Made by a program: the position numbers and the translations under genes. Below the pieces are notes generated by a model. That model saw only the letters and a program-made list of their open reading frames with translations. It was not told the DNA's origin and did not search any database. 64,000 nucleotides of DNA from Sipunculus nudus (taxonomy: Eukaryota; Annelida; Sipuncula; Golfingiida; Sipunculidae), in assembly GCA_026874595.1 (NCBI GenBank), contig CM049309.1:48468079-48532078 (forward strand), in the 5' to 3' direction. Shown here piece by piece: positions 11,669 through 23,140 of the stretch. Position 1 is the first letter of the stretch. Each line of letters opens with the position of its first letter.

Positions 11669-11891
11669 ATATTGAGGGTTGAATCAATCAAATAATGTAA
11701 CCAAAATGTCCACTACAGCTTGCGAATACAAATATTTTACATTTGATGAAAGTCATCTGTCTGGACTTACAGGAGTGGAATCCATCTTTGACATCCCGCA
11801 AAGACGTAACAATAATTCAGTTGTTCAGATCAAAATAAGACCAAGTATTGACATATATGAGAACTGCGTATATAATAGCAATTTAGAATAA
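11669..11891 (+). CDS. weak candidate terminal exon, unknown
   Basis: A 70-residue frame ends at a stop at 11889-11891. It contains VTKMSTTACEYKYFTFDESH, then GVESIFDIPQRR and IDIYENCVYNSNLE. Clustered tyrosines (YKYF, YENCVY) resemble a receptor cytoplasmic tail with SH2-type sites, but this is only an impression. A (TA)n/TATAT tract lies immediately upstream (11583-11670), and no good acceptor is visible. Confidence 0.25.
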
Positions 11892-12445
11892 TCGGAGAAA
11901 GGGCATGAAGTGGGTCGAGGCTTTTTTCTATAGTATCTCCTTTATTTTTATATGATAATAGCTATGTAACATACAAGACATCTATCAATTCAGTAATATA
12001 AATCAGCCAGTCTTTTGTAATATTCTGATAATTTTTCAACATGTCATTCGTCAAGGTCTTTTTCACATGACAGAGGTAAAGTACAAGTACCAGTCATTGA
12101 TATCGAGGCTTATTATGACTCGAGCCGATCATCACTGCTTCAGTGCTCTTCACTACATTTTAAAAAGGATTTATCTGCCAACTTTCCTCAGACTTGCCGA
12201 ATGATTGACTTAACGTCTGATCAAAAACAATTTTCTTAGAATGGTCGGGAAATGCAAGACATATGAACGTCTTGAAAATACTCAGATATATTAATTTTAT
12301 TTGCCAGTTTCAAAATACCCACTGAATCCTCCTACAAAAATTAAAACCGTTTTGTTTTTTCTTGTTAGGCTTCTATTCAAATATTCTGAAATAAGGTGCG
12401 CAGAAGGTAAGATAATATTTAATCCTGAAGGAAATAGCATTTTGT

Positions 12446-12448
<3 letters not shown>
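11892..12448. other. non-coding stretch
   Basis: No feature recognised. Confidence 0.4.

Positions 12449-12501
<53 letters not shown>
12449..12501. repeat. (TA)n microsatellite abutting a Penelope-type fragment
   Basis: A pure TA tract directly borders the end of the element at 12502, as if the element had inserted at the tract. Confidence 0.85.
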
Positions 12502-12502
<1 letters not shown>

Positions 12503-12743
12503 CCGTGTTAGTCTGTAGTTGAAGCGTAGGTTAAGATAAAGAGTGACGCCTTTTAAATAGATAAACTTGTTTTTTAACACACGAGCTTTCGAAGCACACA
12601 GGCTTCTTCGTCAGGTGGTTAAACACAAGAAACGTGTATGACGACCAAAAGTAAGTAGCACCAGTAAGGCAATAGTAAAACTCTGAACTTGATATGATCA
12701 CATGTGTTATCAATAAGAGGCCTATTATATAAAACAATAACAC
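12502..12743 (-). mobile_element. Penelope-type terminal fragment carrying a hammerhead
   Basis: About 100 bp of this segment (for example AGTTGAAGCGTAGGTTAAGA, then GAGTGACGCCTTTTA, then ACACGAGCTTTCGAAG) recurs in opposite orientation at 47090-47178, next to a Penelope-like element. It includes a hammerhead ribozyme at 12574-12622. Its minus-strand end abuts a TA tract. No protein is encoded here; the hydrophobic minus-strand frame across it is not considered a gene. It sits just beyond the 3' end of cyclase gene 1. Confidence 0.6.
12574..12622 (-). ncRNA. type I hammerhead ribozyme, minimal helix III
   Basis: On the minus strand the core CUGACGA is followed by a stem GAAGC/GCUUC with loop CUGUGU, then GAAA, then GCUC, with predicted cleavage between 12583 and 12582. 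Helix I pairs CAC with GUG and, after a bulged U, UUAAC with GUUAA. Helix III is reduced to the palindrome AGCU with no loop. That cannot fold within one copy but could pair between two copies. Minimal hammerheads of this layout, acting as dimers, are known from Penelope-like elements and related retroelements. One A between the core and stem II is unpaired. Confidence 0.75.
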
Positions 12744-12764
12744 AGCCGAATTACGTCTGAAGGC

Positions 12765-12770
12765 TTTATT
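12765..12770 (-). terminator. polyadenylation signal of cyclase gene 1
   Basis: AATAAA on the minus strand lies 20 bases after the gene 1 stop codon, just before the Penelope-type fragment. Confidence 0.6.
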
Positions 12771-12789
12771 TAAACAAAACTACTACTTT

Positions 12790-14141
12790 TTACTTTAGCA
12801 CGATTTCTGTGGCAATACTTATAATCATCGACCAGATGGCTGCACCGGGAAACAGCTGAGGCGCAGTGCTCACGGTCGCCATCATTCGAGGAACCCGTAT
12901 CCAACAATCATTGGTATTGGTTCTGCACCCTGTGGAACGCTGTGGCCGACAAAATACTTCACGAGTGTCACTGTAGGATACATATACCATAGGAATAAAA
13001 AAGTTTAACGGGGAAATATACTAACATACACACACAAAAATGATCTTTCCTGGATAAGGCTTATGTGGATAGTTATTTAAAAAAAAAACTTGTATCATGT
13101 CATTTTTTGATGTGAGAATATCCTCCCTAGAAATATCATAGCATGGTTGATATACAGTAAATCACGCGAAAATAAGCAACACACAACTCATTCTAGCTGC
13201 AAATATTACATTAACTATAAATTGTTACGAGATGTACAGAAACGTAAAGGAGATATAAAACACCTATGCAATGAAGATTTATACATTCATATATTGATAA
13301 GCTATTGTATCACCGTGAAATTAATTAAAGGAGCTTAAAAGCTACGCAACATCGAGCAAAAAAGATTAATCCTGTTCAACCAGGAAGGCCATGTTGACGT
13401 CACCTTAATTTTTATTCATAAGAGGTGAATATGTATAATTATATTCATAATATATGAAGGCTTTGTTGATACGCACTCAAGATTATCAATACACTGGTAT
13501 CCTTTGAGGTGGTAGGTGTTAGTAATCAAGTCCTCCAGTCTTTCCAGTGATCCCTGCCCACAACGTTCTCTGAGAAGCAATATGACAACTGTTAAAACAT
13601 GTGGATCTTCATCATGCCGTGGTGCGTCCATGCTTGATTTTAACGGATACTTTGATAAATAAATTACAAGAGAAGATTGTGGGAACTTAAAATTCATGAC
13701 CATCTCTATTGTTGTTAACTGTATAAATATAACTGATTCGTCAATAAAGCGCTCGGATATATTATGTTATATTAGGTTTATCGGAAACCACCGCATGTAG
13801 CTCCAAAACAAATCCTGTTTAACCTACTCTGGTGAGTGGTCGTCATTGCCAACGACATATACGGTCACCCCGGTAACCAATTCACTGTTTAAACTTGGCA
13901 GCTCATCCCGAGCAAAGATCCTGAAATTACAATCGTATAATCATTTTAGGATATATACGTAATTTTACAACACTTATTGATGCATGTCAACATTTTAACT
14001 ATATCCCAACTTCTGCACGCTTTACTTTAAAAAGTACCATATATCAAATATTGGAACAACATTGCAAGAAAAAGTCATGATAATTTAATGTTTGAATCTG
14101 TTTATTACCAGTTTACCTACAGTTTGTTAACGGAAAAGTAA

Positions 14142-14196
<55 letters not shown>

Positions 14197-15533
14197 TTAC
14201 GTCTCCTCATAGAAAACTTGTTCATACAACCCATCCAGAAGAATCCGCACTTGTCCTCTAGCCAGAGTCGCGTACTTAACATAGAGAGAATCCATTGTGA
14301 CCTAATTATTTCTATGGTGCATGATAAATATATCTTCTCTTAGGTATTACCTTATCGATAAACAAAAAATATAAAAATGGTTCGAAACAATTTATCAATA
14401 TCAGTTGAACATACCTCTCTAGATACACGGCGCCAAAACGCTCTTTCTGTGGTGCTTGTTGGTTCATTTTCGTTTTGTATTACATAACCATACCCATTTT
14501 CGTTGTTAGGATCAGATATCCAATGGGTACCATTGACTGGCAAACCTGCTCGTAAATAATATCTCAAACATACGACTGGGATGATATTATATTTCCTTTT
14601 ATAGTAATCTCTTTGTGTCTATGTGTCAATTTGGAAAGGAATGATAAATTCCTACGAACTATTGCTCGTCTTATAGCAAACACAAGGGGAAACTAATTAG
14701 CTAAAATTATTATCCGATTACTAACCTAGCATAGTCTTGGATATCGACACATAATCCTCTTTGATGCCACATTCCCTCAGGCCCGAATAAAAGGTTACCT
14801 ATATAATATCACATCGAAGACATGTAGATAAACGTTTATATTCACACAAATACATGTACATTATCATATGGCATAATTGCAATAAGCCTCTGGGTAAAGA
14901 CGTTCACCGCGCAACCCCTCTGGAAACAGATAACATCTGTTTTCAGATACCGAGGTAATAATGGATTAATAAACTTAATCATTCATTATATCATTTAAAA
15001 GATGGAAAGAGAGGACATTCAGGACGTGGTTGTCGGGTGGACAAGGACAGGGGTATCAATACAGGGGGATATATATCTCCTAACTATTAGCAACAGGTGA
15101 TGATCAATGTATGTCATGCCCGTGCTATTCAGAGAAAAAAATTAAGAATGATAGACTTGATCCCATTTCTCCACATTTCATTTCTCTATAAAATAATAGA
15201 TATTTTAGCCTTGTTTAATCTTAATAAAACCTTTCTTCAAACATAATAATATCTATTTTTATCTTATACTTAGCTATAATATTTAAATGGGTCACAAAGA
15301 CAATATATATATACATGATGTATATATATATATTTATGTGTGTGTGTATGTCTAGATTTAAAATAAACTAATCCTTAGCTATAATATATTTGAAATGGGT
15401 CACCCAGACAATATATATATGTGTGTGTATTTATAGCTAGATAGAAAAATGTGATATTTCAATAATAATATTATACAAGGCGTTCACCCAATCCACGAAG
15501 ATAACTGGACGAAGACGCAGAACAGCTCTCATC

Positions 15534-15585
<52 letters not shown>

Positions 15586-17283
15586 AATCTATATTGAAAA
15601 AGCAAGTAATAACGACACTTATAAAGCATTCTACAAGAGTGTTGATTTTAATGTTTTCTTCATGCAACATTTCCCAATACAGCCGTATATATCGGTCTAT
15701 TTCCCAAATGATGCGAACATTTTAAAAAATATTTTCCTCATCAAAATTAAATCATGTTATGTTATTCCATCTGAAATACCGTCACTTGTAATTTTTCCCT
15801 TCATAAAAAGATATACTAACCAGATAATTAAAATGAAATATGTTTGACCATTTGTATTCTTCAAGATATTAGGTCCAGGTCAAAACTAAATATCATTTGT
15901 AATTGTTATTGAAACCAAAAGGTAAATTATTCAATCCCCAATATAAGAGATCTAGCGCAAACAGGGAAGAAAAAAGAATTCGAGGTGAATGAAGAAAGCC
16001 AAATGATACAGAAAAAAAAACAAAATTAATCATCAAACTATATATACCTCGTCATAAATTCTCGAGGGAGAACAACAGAAATGTTCCTTTAAAATTAAAG
16101 AAATGTGAATATAATTTTCTTTTCTTAGATTATTCTCTTTTAAGGTGTATTAAATAAAAAATCATACATAATCCTCAGGTAGACTGTGGCTGGCTGCTCC
16201 GGCATAATCATCGTAGTCAGGCTGATCAATGTCTTTGTCCTCCTTGTTACAAAAACCATCACGGAATTTTCTCCAGAGGTCCTGACACTTTCCTCCATCA
16301 CTGCTCAGTGTGTCGTTTTGAATACAAAATTAACCATTACAATTTTAACGACGTCTATGTTACGAAGCGCATATTCGAAAAAAAAATAAAGATGTTGAGC
16401 AACAGAGATACAAATATTTGAATTTGCAAGATTTTTAGTCGTCCGTATTTTTGTTACTTAATTTTTTTTGGTACGGTGTTGGTTGTAAAATGTCTAATGT
16501 GGAATTTTAATTGTTTAACCCTATTCTTGAGTTCTAGGATGTAATGTATGTCATGGACAGGGGGGTACCTTTTCGTAAGATTATCTGCGTTGTCTGTTTT
16601 GTCAATGATACATAACATTAAACTACATGCAAAATTATAGTTGAAAATATTAAGTCTGTATAAAATATCGCTTCACTGACCAGTAACAAAATTTCATTTT
16701 TATTCTACATATGACTTACTGGGTAGCAAGGGTTATCTATGACTTCATCTGCCAAACACTCTCTGATTTTGATGCATGTCATGTAAGTCCTTTTTAGATG
16801 ATAAATTATTATCGCTAACTCCAATACAATTTTAGTAGTAGTAAAACCAAAATTTATAAGAACTGATGATTTGAATTATTCGATCTTTAACATGAAGTGT
16901 ATATGACCTAGCAAGTAGATAATTTGCCTTCTCGAGGATTATATAAATATATAAATATTTTTATTCAAAGATTAGTTTATTTTAAATATGTACACATTTG
17001 AATGATTATAAACTTAATCATAGGATATATCCAACCACTTGTTTATCTTGGTTTCGAAGCTCGAACGCTGATATGCCTGCCCCTTTTCCTTGCTTAGGTT
17101 GCCTCTATTAAAAATGATGAAACATTTATATATGCTAAGTTCTGGAATAATGTCTTACCTTTCAAGGAACCCGCATCGCCCTAAAAACGGACTTGTAAAG
17201 GGCCCATTATCACAGTCTGGTTGGGCCTTGACAACACATACAAGAAGCAGGATGACAAGGGTGACTGTCCAAGCTGTCTTCAT
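12790..17283 (-). CDS. ADP-ribosyl cyclase family protein (gene 1), eight exons, ~300 aa
   Basis: Exons (minus): 17159-17283, 16168-16300, 14726-14798, 14415-14545, 14201-14274, 13828-13920, 13477-13569, 12790-12970; total 903 nt. All junctions have GT/AG with matching phases. Exon 1 gives a signal peptide (MKTAWTVTLVILLLVCVV), then PFLGRC. Later motifs are GKCQDLWRKF, VTFYSG, ERAFWRRVS, VRILLDG, RDELPSL (catalytic Glu), RERCGQGSL and YQCIDN. The protein ends in a hydrophobic segment (AAIWSMIISIATEIVL) suggesting a GPI anchor or membrane tether. The family converts NAD to cyclic ADP-ribose, a calcium messenger. Ten cysteines are present. The first active-site Trp is replaced by Tyr (FYSG) and TLEDTL is replaced by SISKTM, so activity may be altered. 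The family assignment is strong; the reaction is inferred. Confidence 0.9.
14141..14196. repeat. (TA)n next to an exon 5 donor
   Basis: The TA tract lies a few bases inside the intron after gene 1 exon 5 (donor GTAAGTAT, reading downward from 14200). Confidence 0.85.
14799..16167 (-). other. intron 2 of cyclase gene 1
   Basis: Contains TA/TG microsatellites (about 15306-15330, 15411-15430, 15534-15583) and a short dispersed word (GTATCAATACAGGGGGAT at about 15052). No other exon-like segment is seen. Confidence 0.5.
16720..16762 (-). CDS. possible optional exon of cyclase gene 1
   Basis: A 43-base open segment (ECLADEVIDNPCYP) has a good acceptor (AAAATCAG) and a strong donor (CCCA|GTAAGTCAT). 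It lies in intron 1 between the signal-peptide exon and the next exon. It starts in phase with exon 1 but ends out of phase with exon 2. Inclusion would shift the frame to an immediate TGA unless another exon is used. It could be a poison or alternative exon, or chance. Confidence 0.3.
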
Positions 17284-17315
17284 TGTTCCTGTATATATTG
17301 ATATAATTGTGCTTG

Positions 17316-17317
<2 letters not shown>

Positions 17318-17392
<75 letters not shown>
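17318..17392. repeat. (TA)n about 37 units, upstream of gene 1
   Basis: A pure TA run begins about 35 bases upstream of the gene 1 start codon, in the 5' UTR or promoter. No other TATA-type promoter is evident. Confidence 0.9.
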
Positions 17393-17396
<4 letters not shown>

Positions 17397-18374
17397 ACTC
17401 CCGTTTATTCGCCGATTTAGAGGTGACAATGGCGGTAGACGAGGGTAGCGGTTCATCAAGGTTGTCGGTGAAAAGAAATAGATAAGGGATATCGTACGCT
17501 CTTTACACAGCGCTTTAACTATAGGCCTATACTCCCTATATCGTAAGCGCTGTTTATTATGACCTCGTATCCTGAATTGCTACACCAGGGGGGAGCACTG
17601 TATTTTTGTCCAATTAGATGAGACCTTGTGCTGGAAAACACGGCCAAGCGATGAATACACGTAGCCAATCATGTTCTTTCGTTTTGAGTGACAGCTCATC
17701 GCCCCGGTAACCATCTGAACAGGCCACAGGCTCAAAGAGAATTGCCCCAGACGTGGTATGCTTAGAGCCTTTGGCCCATAGGATGTCCGGCCGGTGAGCT
17801 GTAATTCACACGAAACGTAACTACAAAGGCTGCGATCATACCTCGCTGGCTGGCTTTAGTTCTGCAGACAATAGATACGTGGCTACGCTAACACAGTCAT
17901 AATGTCATAATCGAATCGGTCGCTGATGCGAGAATACAGAGGGGGTAATTAAAATTTGACCGTTACTCTCTCACCAAGCGGCGCTTGAAGCGCAGCTATG
18001 GGCGGAGCCAGGATGCCTGTCGAGTGTTTGTTTATTGGCATCTGGTTGGCTGCTTGTCACATCATACGCACTTTTTTTTCAGCGGACAGCGAACCGCCAT
18101 CTGGTGTCTAAATATATCATAAATGGTCAAAGCTGGCAGCGTGAAAATCAGTTGCTTCTTTAGAAGCGCAAGATTTTCACTGCCTCGGGAACTTGGGAAA
18201 ATCGGGAATTTGTGAATTGTTGGCGAATGGTGAGTTTGGCGTATAAACGGGCAGCAAATAAACGAGAGTAGAATATATATATATAGAGAGAAATTGTATG
18301 GTTGATAACGGTACACATTAAAGAAGTTTTATGTTGTGTGGAGAATCCTTGGTTAAGAAATGGTTAAAGGTTAT
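17393..18374. other. non-coding stretch
   Basis: No gene recognised; moderate GC and no clear repeat. Confidence 0.4.
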
Positions 18375-18488
18375 CCCACAGGCACCTGTCGTATCAACTG
18401 AGTCTTTCAGGGAGTACAGGGAGGGTCAGGGTTCCTCGGCATGTGTACTCTCGCAAAGACTCACTTGATACGACAGGTGCCTGTGGGT
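18375..18488. repeat. inverted repeat, 33-bp arms, ~47-base loop
   Basis: The left arm (CCCACAGGCACCTGTCGTAT, then CAACTGAGTCTTT) and the right arm (AAAGACTCACTTGATACGAC, then AGGTGCCTGTGGG) are reverse complements with one mismatch. Part of each arm (CAGGCACCTG) is itself palindromic. Confidence 0.85.
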
Positions 18489-20080
18489 TATCCGGTACGT
18501 TTGTTGCTTATCTATATAATTTATACGGAGTTGGGTTTTTTTCTAGACCACGGTTTACTTGCTTCCGTTCTGATTTGACTCAACAAATTCGGCAGACGTA
18601 TCGGTGGTGTGCTCTTCTAGGACAAGTTTGTTTTATTTTGTGGGATTATGCCCTATTAAGCTGAAAAATTTTAATATTTCCCCATTAGGTGCCCCTATTT
18701 TTTGTGCTGCAAGGTCCTCCACGCCTGTGACGCTTTTTCAGGAGGCGCCTCGGGGATTTTCACTGGCCTGTTAAGACCGTGGCCAGAGCGCATGTCCTAC
18801 CCAAAAGGCATTTCCGTGCAATACGCGATCACGCGGGTCCACTATAATCCCCATTGACCCCCCATATCCACTGTAACGCCTCTAAAGGAATTTCCCTTCT
18901 CAAAAGGAAGTAAAGATTTTTAATCCAAAGACCACATGAGTCCGCTTTCAATGCGAGGTATTTTCAGTTTGATCAATACTGGATACTAAGTCCAGTAATG
19001 TGACCACCGTTTGACAATTTTTTTTTATGGGTAACAGGTATGTTGATTTTAATACATTCAAAACTATCTTTCCATGATAATCATGCTTTCAAAAATTCGA
19101 CCAAGTCATGTGTTTTATGAAGTTTTTTTTTTACAAAGAAGCTCCACAACTTAATTATCATTCAGGTTGGGGGGGGGGTTCACATATATTTGTAAAGATC
19201 AGTTATCTTTAGGGACGCTAAAACATGAAAAAAATATCACCAGTACATCTTTAAATTGATAACAAACTAGAATCTGTTGTCAGGGCATACAGACTTCCAT
19301 TAGAATCTCCTTTAATATCAGTAATGTGTTCACGTGAATCCGTTTCATGTGTGAACACTGTCATGCTTCAGTAAACACGTACGAGATCACCTTGCGAGTG
19401 GCAGAATAAATAAATACGAATGAGTGGCTTCAACACGGGGACAAAGAAATGGTCCTTTTTCATAATGGTTTTTAAGAAAATATATGTTGTGATGATTCTT
19501 ATTACCCCCAAAATAAAATGGACTGTGGACAATGCAACGAACCATGGCTGAAGTTGTTTCTTTGCTAAATTCTTTCATCAAAATATATCAACCTGCTTTC
19601 TTTTTACCTGGGACAGTTGTCAATTTTGCATTAGACCTGCTTATTCCATGACAATTTACAGTACTTAAACCAAACATTTGTTGGAATATATTTTTCTCAA
19701 CTGACTACACTGAATAAACATCGTATTTTACAATGTCGCCTGAGCTTCAACTAATACAAAGCATCTTTCATATAATTTCACGGTAGAACGCTTCTTTATA
19801 CAATTGTTATATCTATGATATTTCCCAAGCAATGAAGCTGTGGAACCTATGTTGTTTATTGGGAAAAAAATATTGTTTGTGTGATTTCAGGAATGGAATA
19901 AATTTTCTTTCTATGTTGATTTTTTTGGGGAGCGTGTTCCTGGGGAACTCAGCAGAAGTAATCTTTATATCATATAGGTGAAACACATGACAAAAGTTCC
20001 TGCAAAACCTAAGAATTAAAATATGCGTCGTTTAGTTCCTATCAGCTCATTACAAAAATATACATAAGATAGAGCCGTGG
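18489..20080. other. non-coding stretch
   Basis: No gene recognised. A poly-G run occurs near 19169-19179. Confidence 0.4.
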
Positions 20081-20098
20081 ATTTTCCACGGGAGCAGC

Positions 20099-20185
20099 AA
20101 GTCTATATATTAATAGCGTAAGGCGATTTTTGTAACTTTCCGTATCTCCTCTGATACCACCGTACGGATTGCCGTGATTTTCGAC
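20099..20185. repeat. dispersed repeat, copy 1
   Basis: Shares TATATATTAATAGCGTA, TTTCCGTATCT, GATACCA and CGTACGGATTG, in order, with a second copy at 21485-21600. Unknown family. Confidence 0.6.
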
Positions 20186-21484
20186 AAACATATGCTCCGG
20201 TCGTGTCCGAAAAGATTCCACCCAGTTAAGTTTTATTTGCAATATTTGCGTATTACGTGCATAATTAATAATTTTAATATTTGCTCCCCCGCGGGCGCCT
20301 CTTTTCTTTGTGTCCTCGGGTCCCGTAAGACAATGACCAAAGAGTGTGTGATGGCCGAACAGAGTTTTACTCGGGGGCCCTATCTGGGTTATTTGTACAT
20401 TTCGCGGTCACTGGCCCGAAATAATCCCCTTCTCAAAAGGGAGATATTTGAAAGAATTGTTTGACAGGCCTTCCTTTCACCGGGATATCGCACGAAGAGG
20501 GCTTCTACCTGCGGCCTGATATGCTTGAATGCACATGTACCGCGTCCAGGGCGTTTGACAAATGAGCGAGTCGCATGCGACTAAAATCGTGTCCCATGGT
20601 CAAACAAACCTGTCTTTATCGCATTTGGTTTGTCGCAACTGTCTTTCATGTGCGATCAAAGGAAGGCAACCATGAGGCAATACATGACACATACAAGCGT
20701 CAAACAGATGACGATAAGTAGTTTTGTCCTTTCAAATCAAGATTTATGCCTGTAAACCTAAATGATATTTCAGTAAAATATAACAAATAATTATGTTTTA
20801 ATTAAATTAATGTGGGATATGACCCCCCCCCCCCTCCCCCCATGCACACATGCACACAAAAATAATTGTCCTGGCGCCCGTGGTTAACGCTTTATTTTGC
20901 CTCCACCTTAAATGTCACTTTTATTGCATCAAATTCATTGTTGCAGTCTTTCAGTGATACATATATAGTAAGATGCATGTTGAGTGTTATAGACATGATG
21001 CTTCCCTACATTTATTCCCCTATGAACTTTAATACTCATATTTTGGTAATGGAAGTGTGGGCTTCCCCGATTTCACGTCATGAAGTGGAATCCCCTGTGC
21101 GTTTAACGGATGCGTTCATCGCAAAAGTCGAGCAGGACTCAAGGTCTGCGATAAACGATTGCATGCGTTGATCGCAGCTGATAATCGTTGCCGGAGGTAT
21201 GTGTCGTGTAATTGAAAATATAGTGTCCAAAAGTTTTACACGGATGCGATGAACGGATGCGATGATCGGATGCAAATAAACCTTGGATTATGTCACCAAT
21301 TTTTTACACGGTCGATTTTGTCTCAAGAAAATTCGGAGGGCAACTTAAAATAGCGATGTTCAACATAATATATTTTTATATAAAATTATTTCATTTATCA
21401 TATCAACTTCTCCGAAAACATCTCCGTCCAATCTCTTGGCTTCAATACGATGTTTATGCATATCACCCTACATATAATGTATCT
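20186..21484. other. non-coding stretch between the two dispersed copies
   Basis: Holds a 96-residue plus frame (20174-20464) that I cannot assign, a poly-C run at about 20823-20839, and clustered GATGCG/CGCATC words at 21100-21275. No gene supported. Confidence 0.35.
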
Positions 21485-21600
21485 ATATATTAATAGCGTA
21501 TCGCGATTTGTGTGATTTCCGTATCTCCCGATTTTCGGTGGATTTCCGATACCAACGTACGGATTGTTTCGTTCGTCCCAAACCGTGCGTAGCACGGGTA
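21485..21600. repeat. dispersed repeat, copy 2
   Basis: Same orientation and order of blocks as the copy at 20099-20185. It ends with a CCGTGC..GCACGG hairpin near 21585-21599. Confidence 0.6.
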
Positions 21601-22099
21601 TTTGCTATTTATTACTTAATGACAAAGTACAAGTTGTGGGAAACCGTTGATTGAGAACGATGTTGCGGTCTGGAAAGGCACGGTCCACGAAGCGCATATT
21701 GTTCTTGTACAATAGTTTTTCGGTTTCAGGTGGTGTTTTGTCATGGGCATTTCCTGAACAGCATTATCTTAAAGGAACGGGTCTTCAAGGAACAAATCTG
21801 TAATAACGGCGATTATTATTATTCTTATTACTATTTTAATAATATAGGGGAAAAATCAAAATGTACTCAAGATCTTAAAAGAACCGTTCTTTTTTTCTAG
21901 CATAACCTTTAAAGTGATAATGGGATATTATAAAAAGATTATAATTTGACTGAAATCAGTTTCATATACAATTATTCATTTATATGATTTAAATTATAAT
22001 TAAATATCAAATTATGCGGAGTATTATTATTATTATTTTATAATTATTGTATCTGCCAAAACAGATACCACTGTAACCACTGGGCGGAATTTTTAAAAA

Positions 22100-23140
22100 T
22101 TCGGGATTATGATCAGGTCACAAGTGAACTGTTGCTCCCTCATTTTTGGTTGGCCTCTGACCTTTTCTCTCTGCCCAGCGTCCATTTGCGCGTCTGTTTC
22201 CACACATAAACCCACATGTCTCGAGAACCGGTTGAACGATCAGGCTAAAAATTTTGCACACATGTAGCCATTGGATATCTTTATAACATACACTAATAAT
22301 GTTGGCGCCACCTGCAAACATTTTGCACACCGTCCATCTGTTCATCTGCCTTTAGATAAAATCACCCATATCTCTGCATTGGTTGGACCTATCCACCTGA
22401 AATTTTGCATGTGTATACATCTGGGATAGCTTTCTTGATTTTATGTCAGGTGGCGCCACCTACATTCACATTTACAACCGCAGACATCCAAAATCATATC
22501 TCGGGAACCGTTTGACCGATTGGGCCAAACCTTTGCATGTGTATAGATCTCACATAGCTCATTGTCATATGCAAAACTGGAGGCACAACATGCAACCATT
22601 TTTGCACAGCGTCTGTCTGTTTTTATCTGTCATGGGATAAAATCACTCATATCTATATCTCAGTAGTGGTTTGACTTATCTGTCTAAAATATTGCAGGTT
22701 TATACGTCTTGGATAGCTTACTTGATTTTATGACAGGCGGCGCCGCCTACATTTATGTTTATGCTGCAGACTTTCAGGCTTATATCTCATGACTGGTTTG
22801 ACGTATCCTTCTGAAATTTCACATAGCTCTTAATCATACACAACATTGGTGGCACGTACACCTGCCACCAATTTTGCACAGTGTCCTTCTGTTTGTCTGC
22901 TGTGGGATAAAATCACTCATATATAAGTAGTGGTTTGACTTTTTGCATATGTAAACAACTTGGACAACTTTCTGGATTTGTGGTAGGTGGTGCAACCTAC
23001 ATACATATTTCCGCTGCAGACATCGATGATAATATGCAACACACCGCACGCTACTTTCCCTTGTTGTTCAGTCCATGCCTCACTTCATCCGTTCCACAAT
23101 GGTTTCGGCGGATACACGTAGTCGCTTGTCGACTACCCGT
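22100..23140. repeat. diverged tandem repeat, ~280-bp units, about four copies
   Basis: Recurrent blocks are TTTTGCACA..GTC(C/T)..CTGTTT, GGGATAAAATCACTCATAT, AGTGGTTTGACTTATC, TTTGCATGTGTAT and GGTGGCGCCACC (a perfect 12-bp palindrome). Similar palindromes occur at 39416, 55449 and 56586. It resembles the tandem cores of bivalve Helitron-related elements. Confidence 0.65.

Noticed and set aside
12531-12743. Hydrophobic 70-codon minus frame
   Set aside because: It runs across the hammerhead-bearing Penelope fragment. The conserved feature there is the RNA fold, not the frame.
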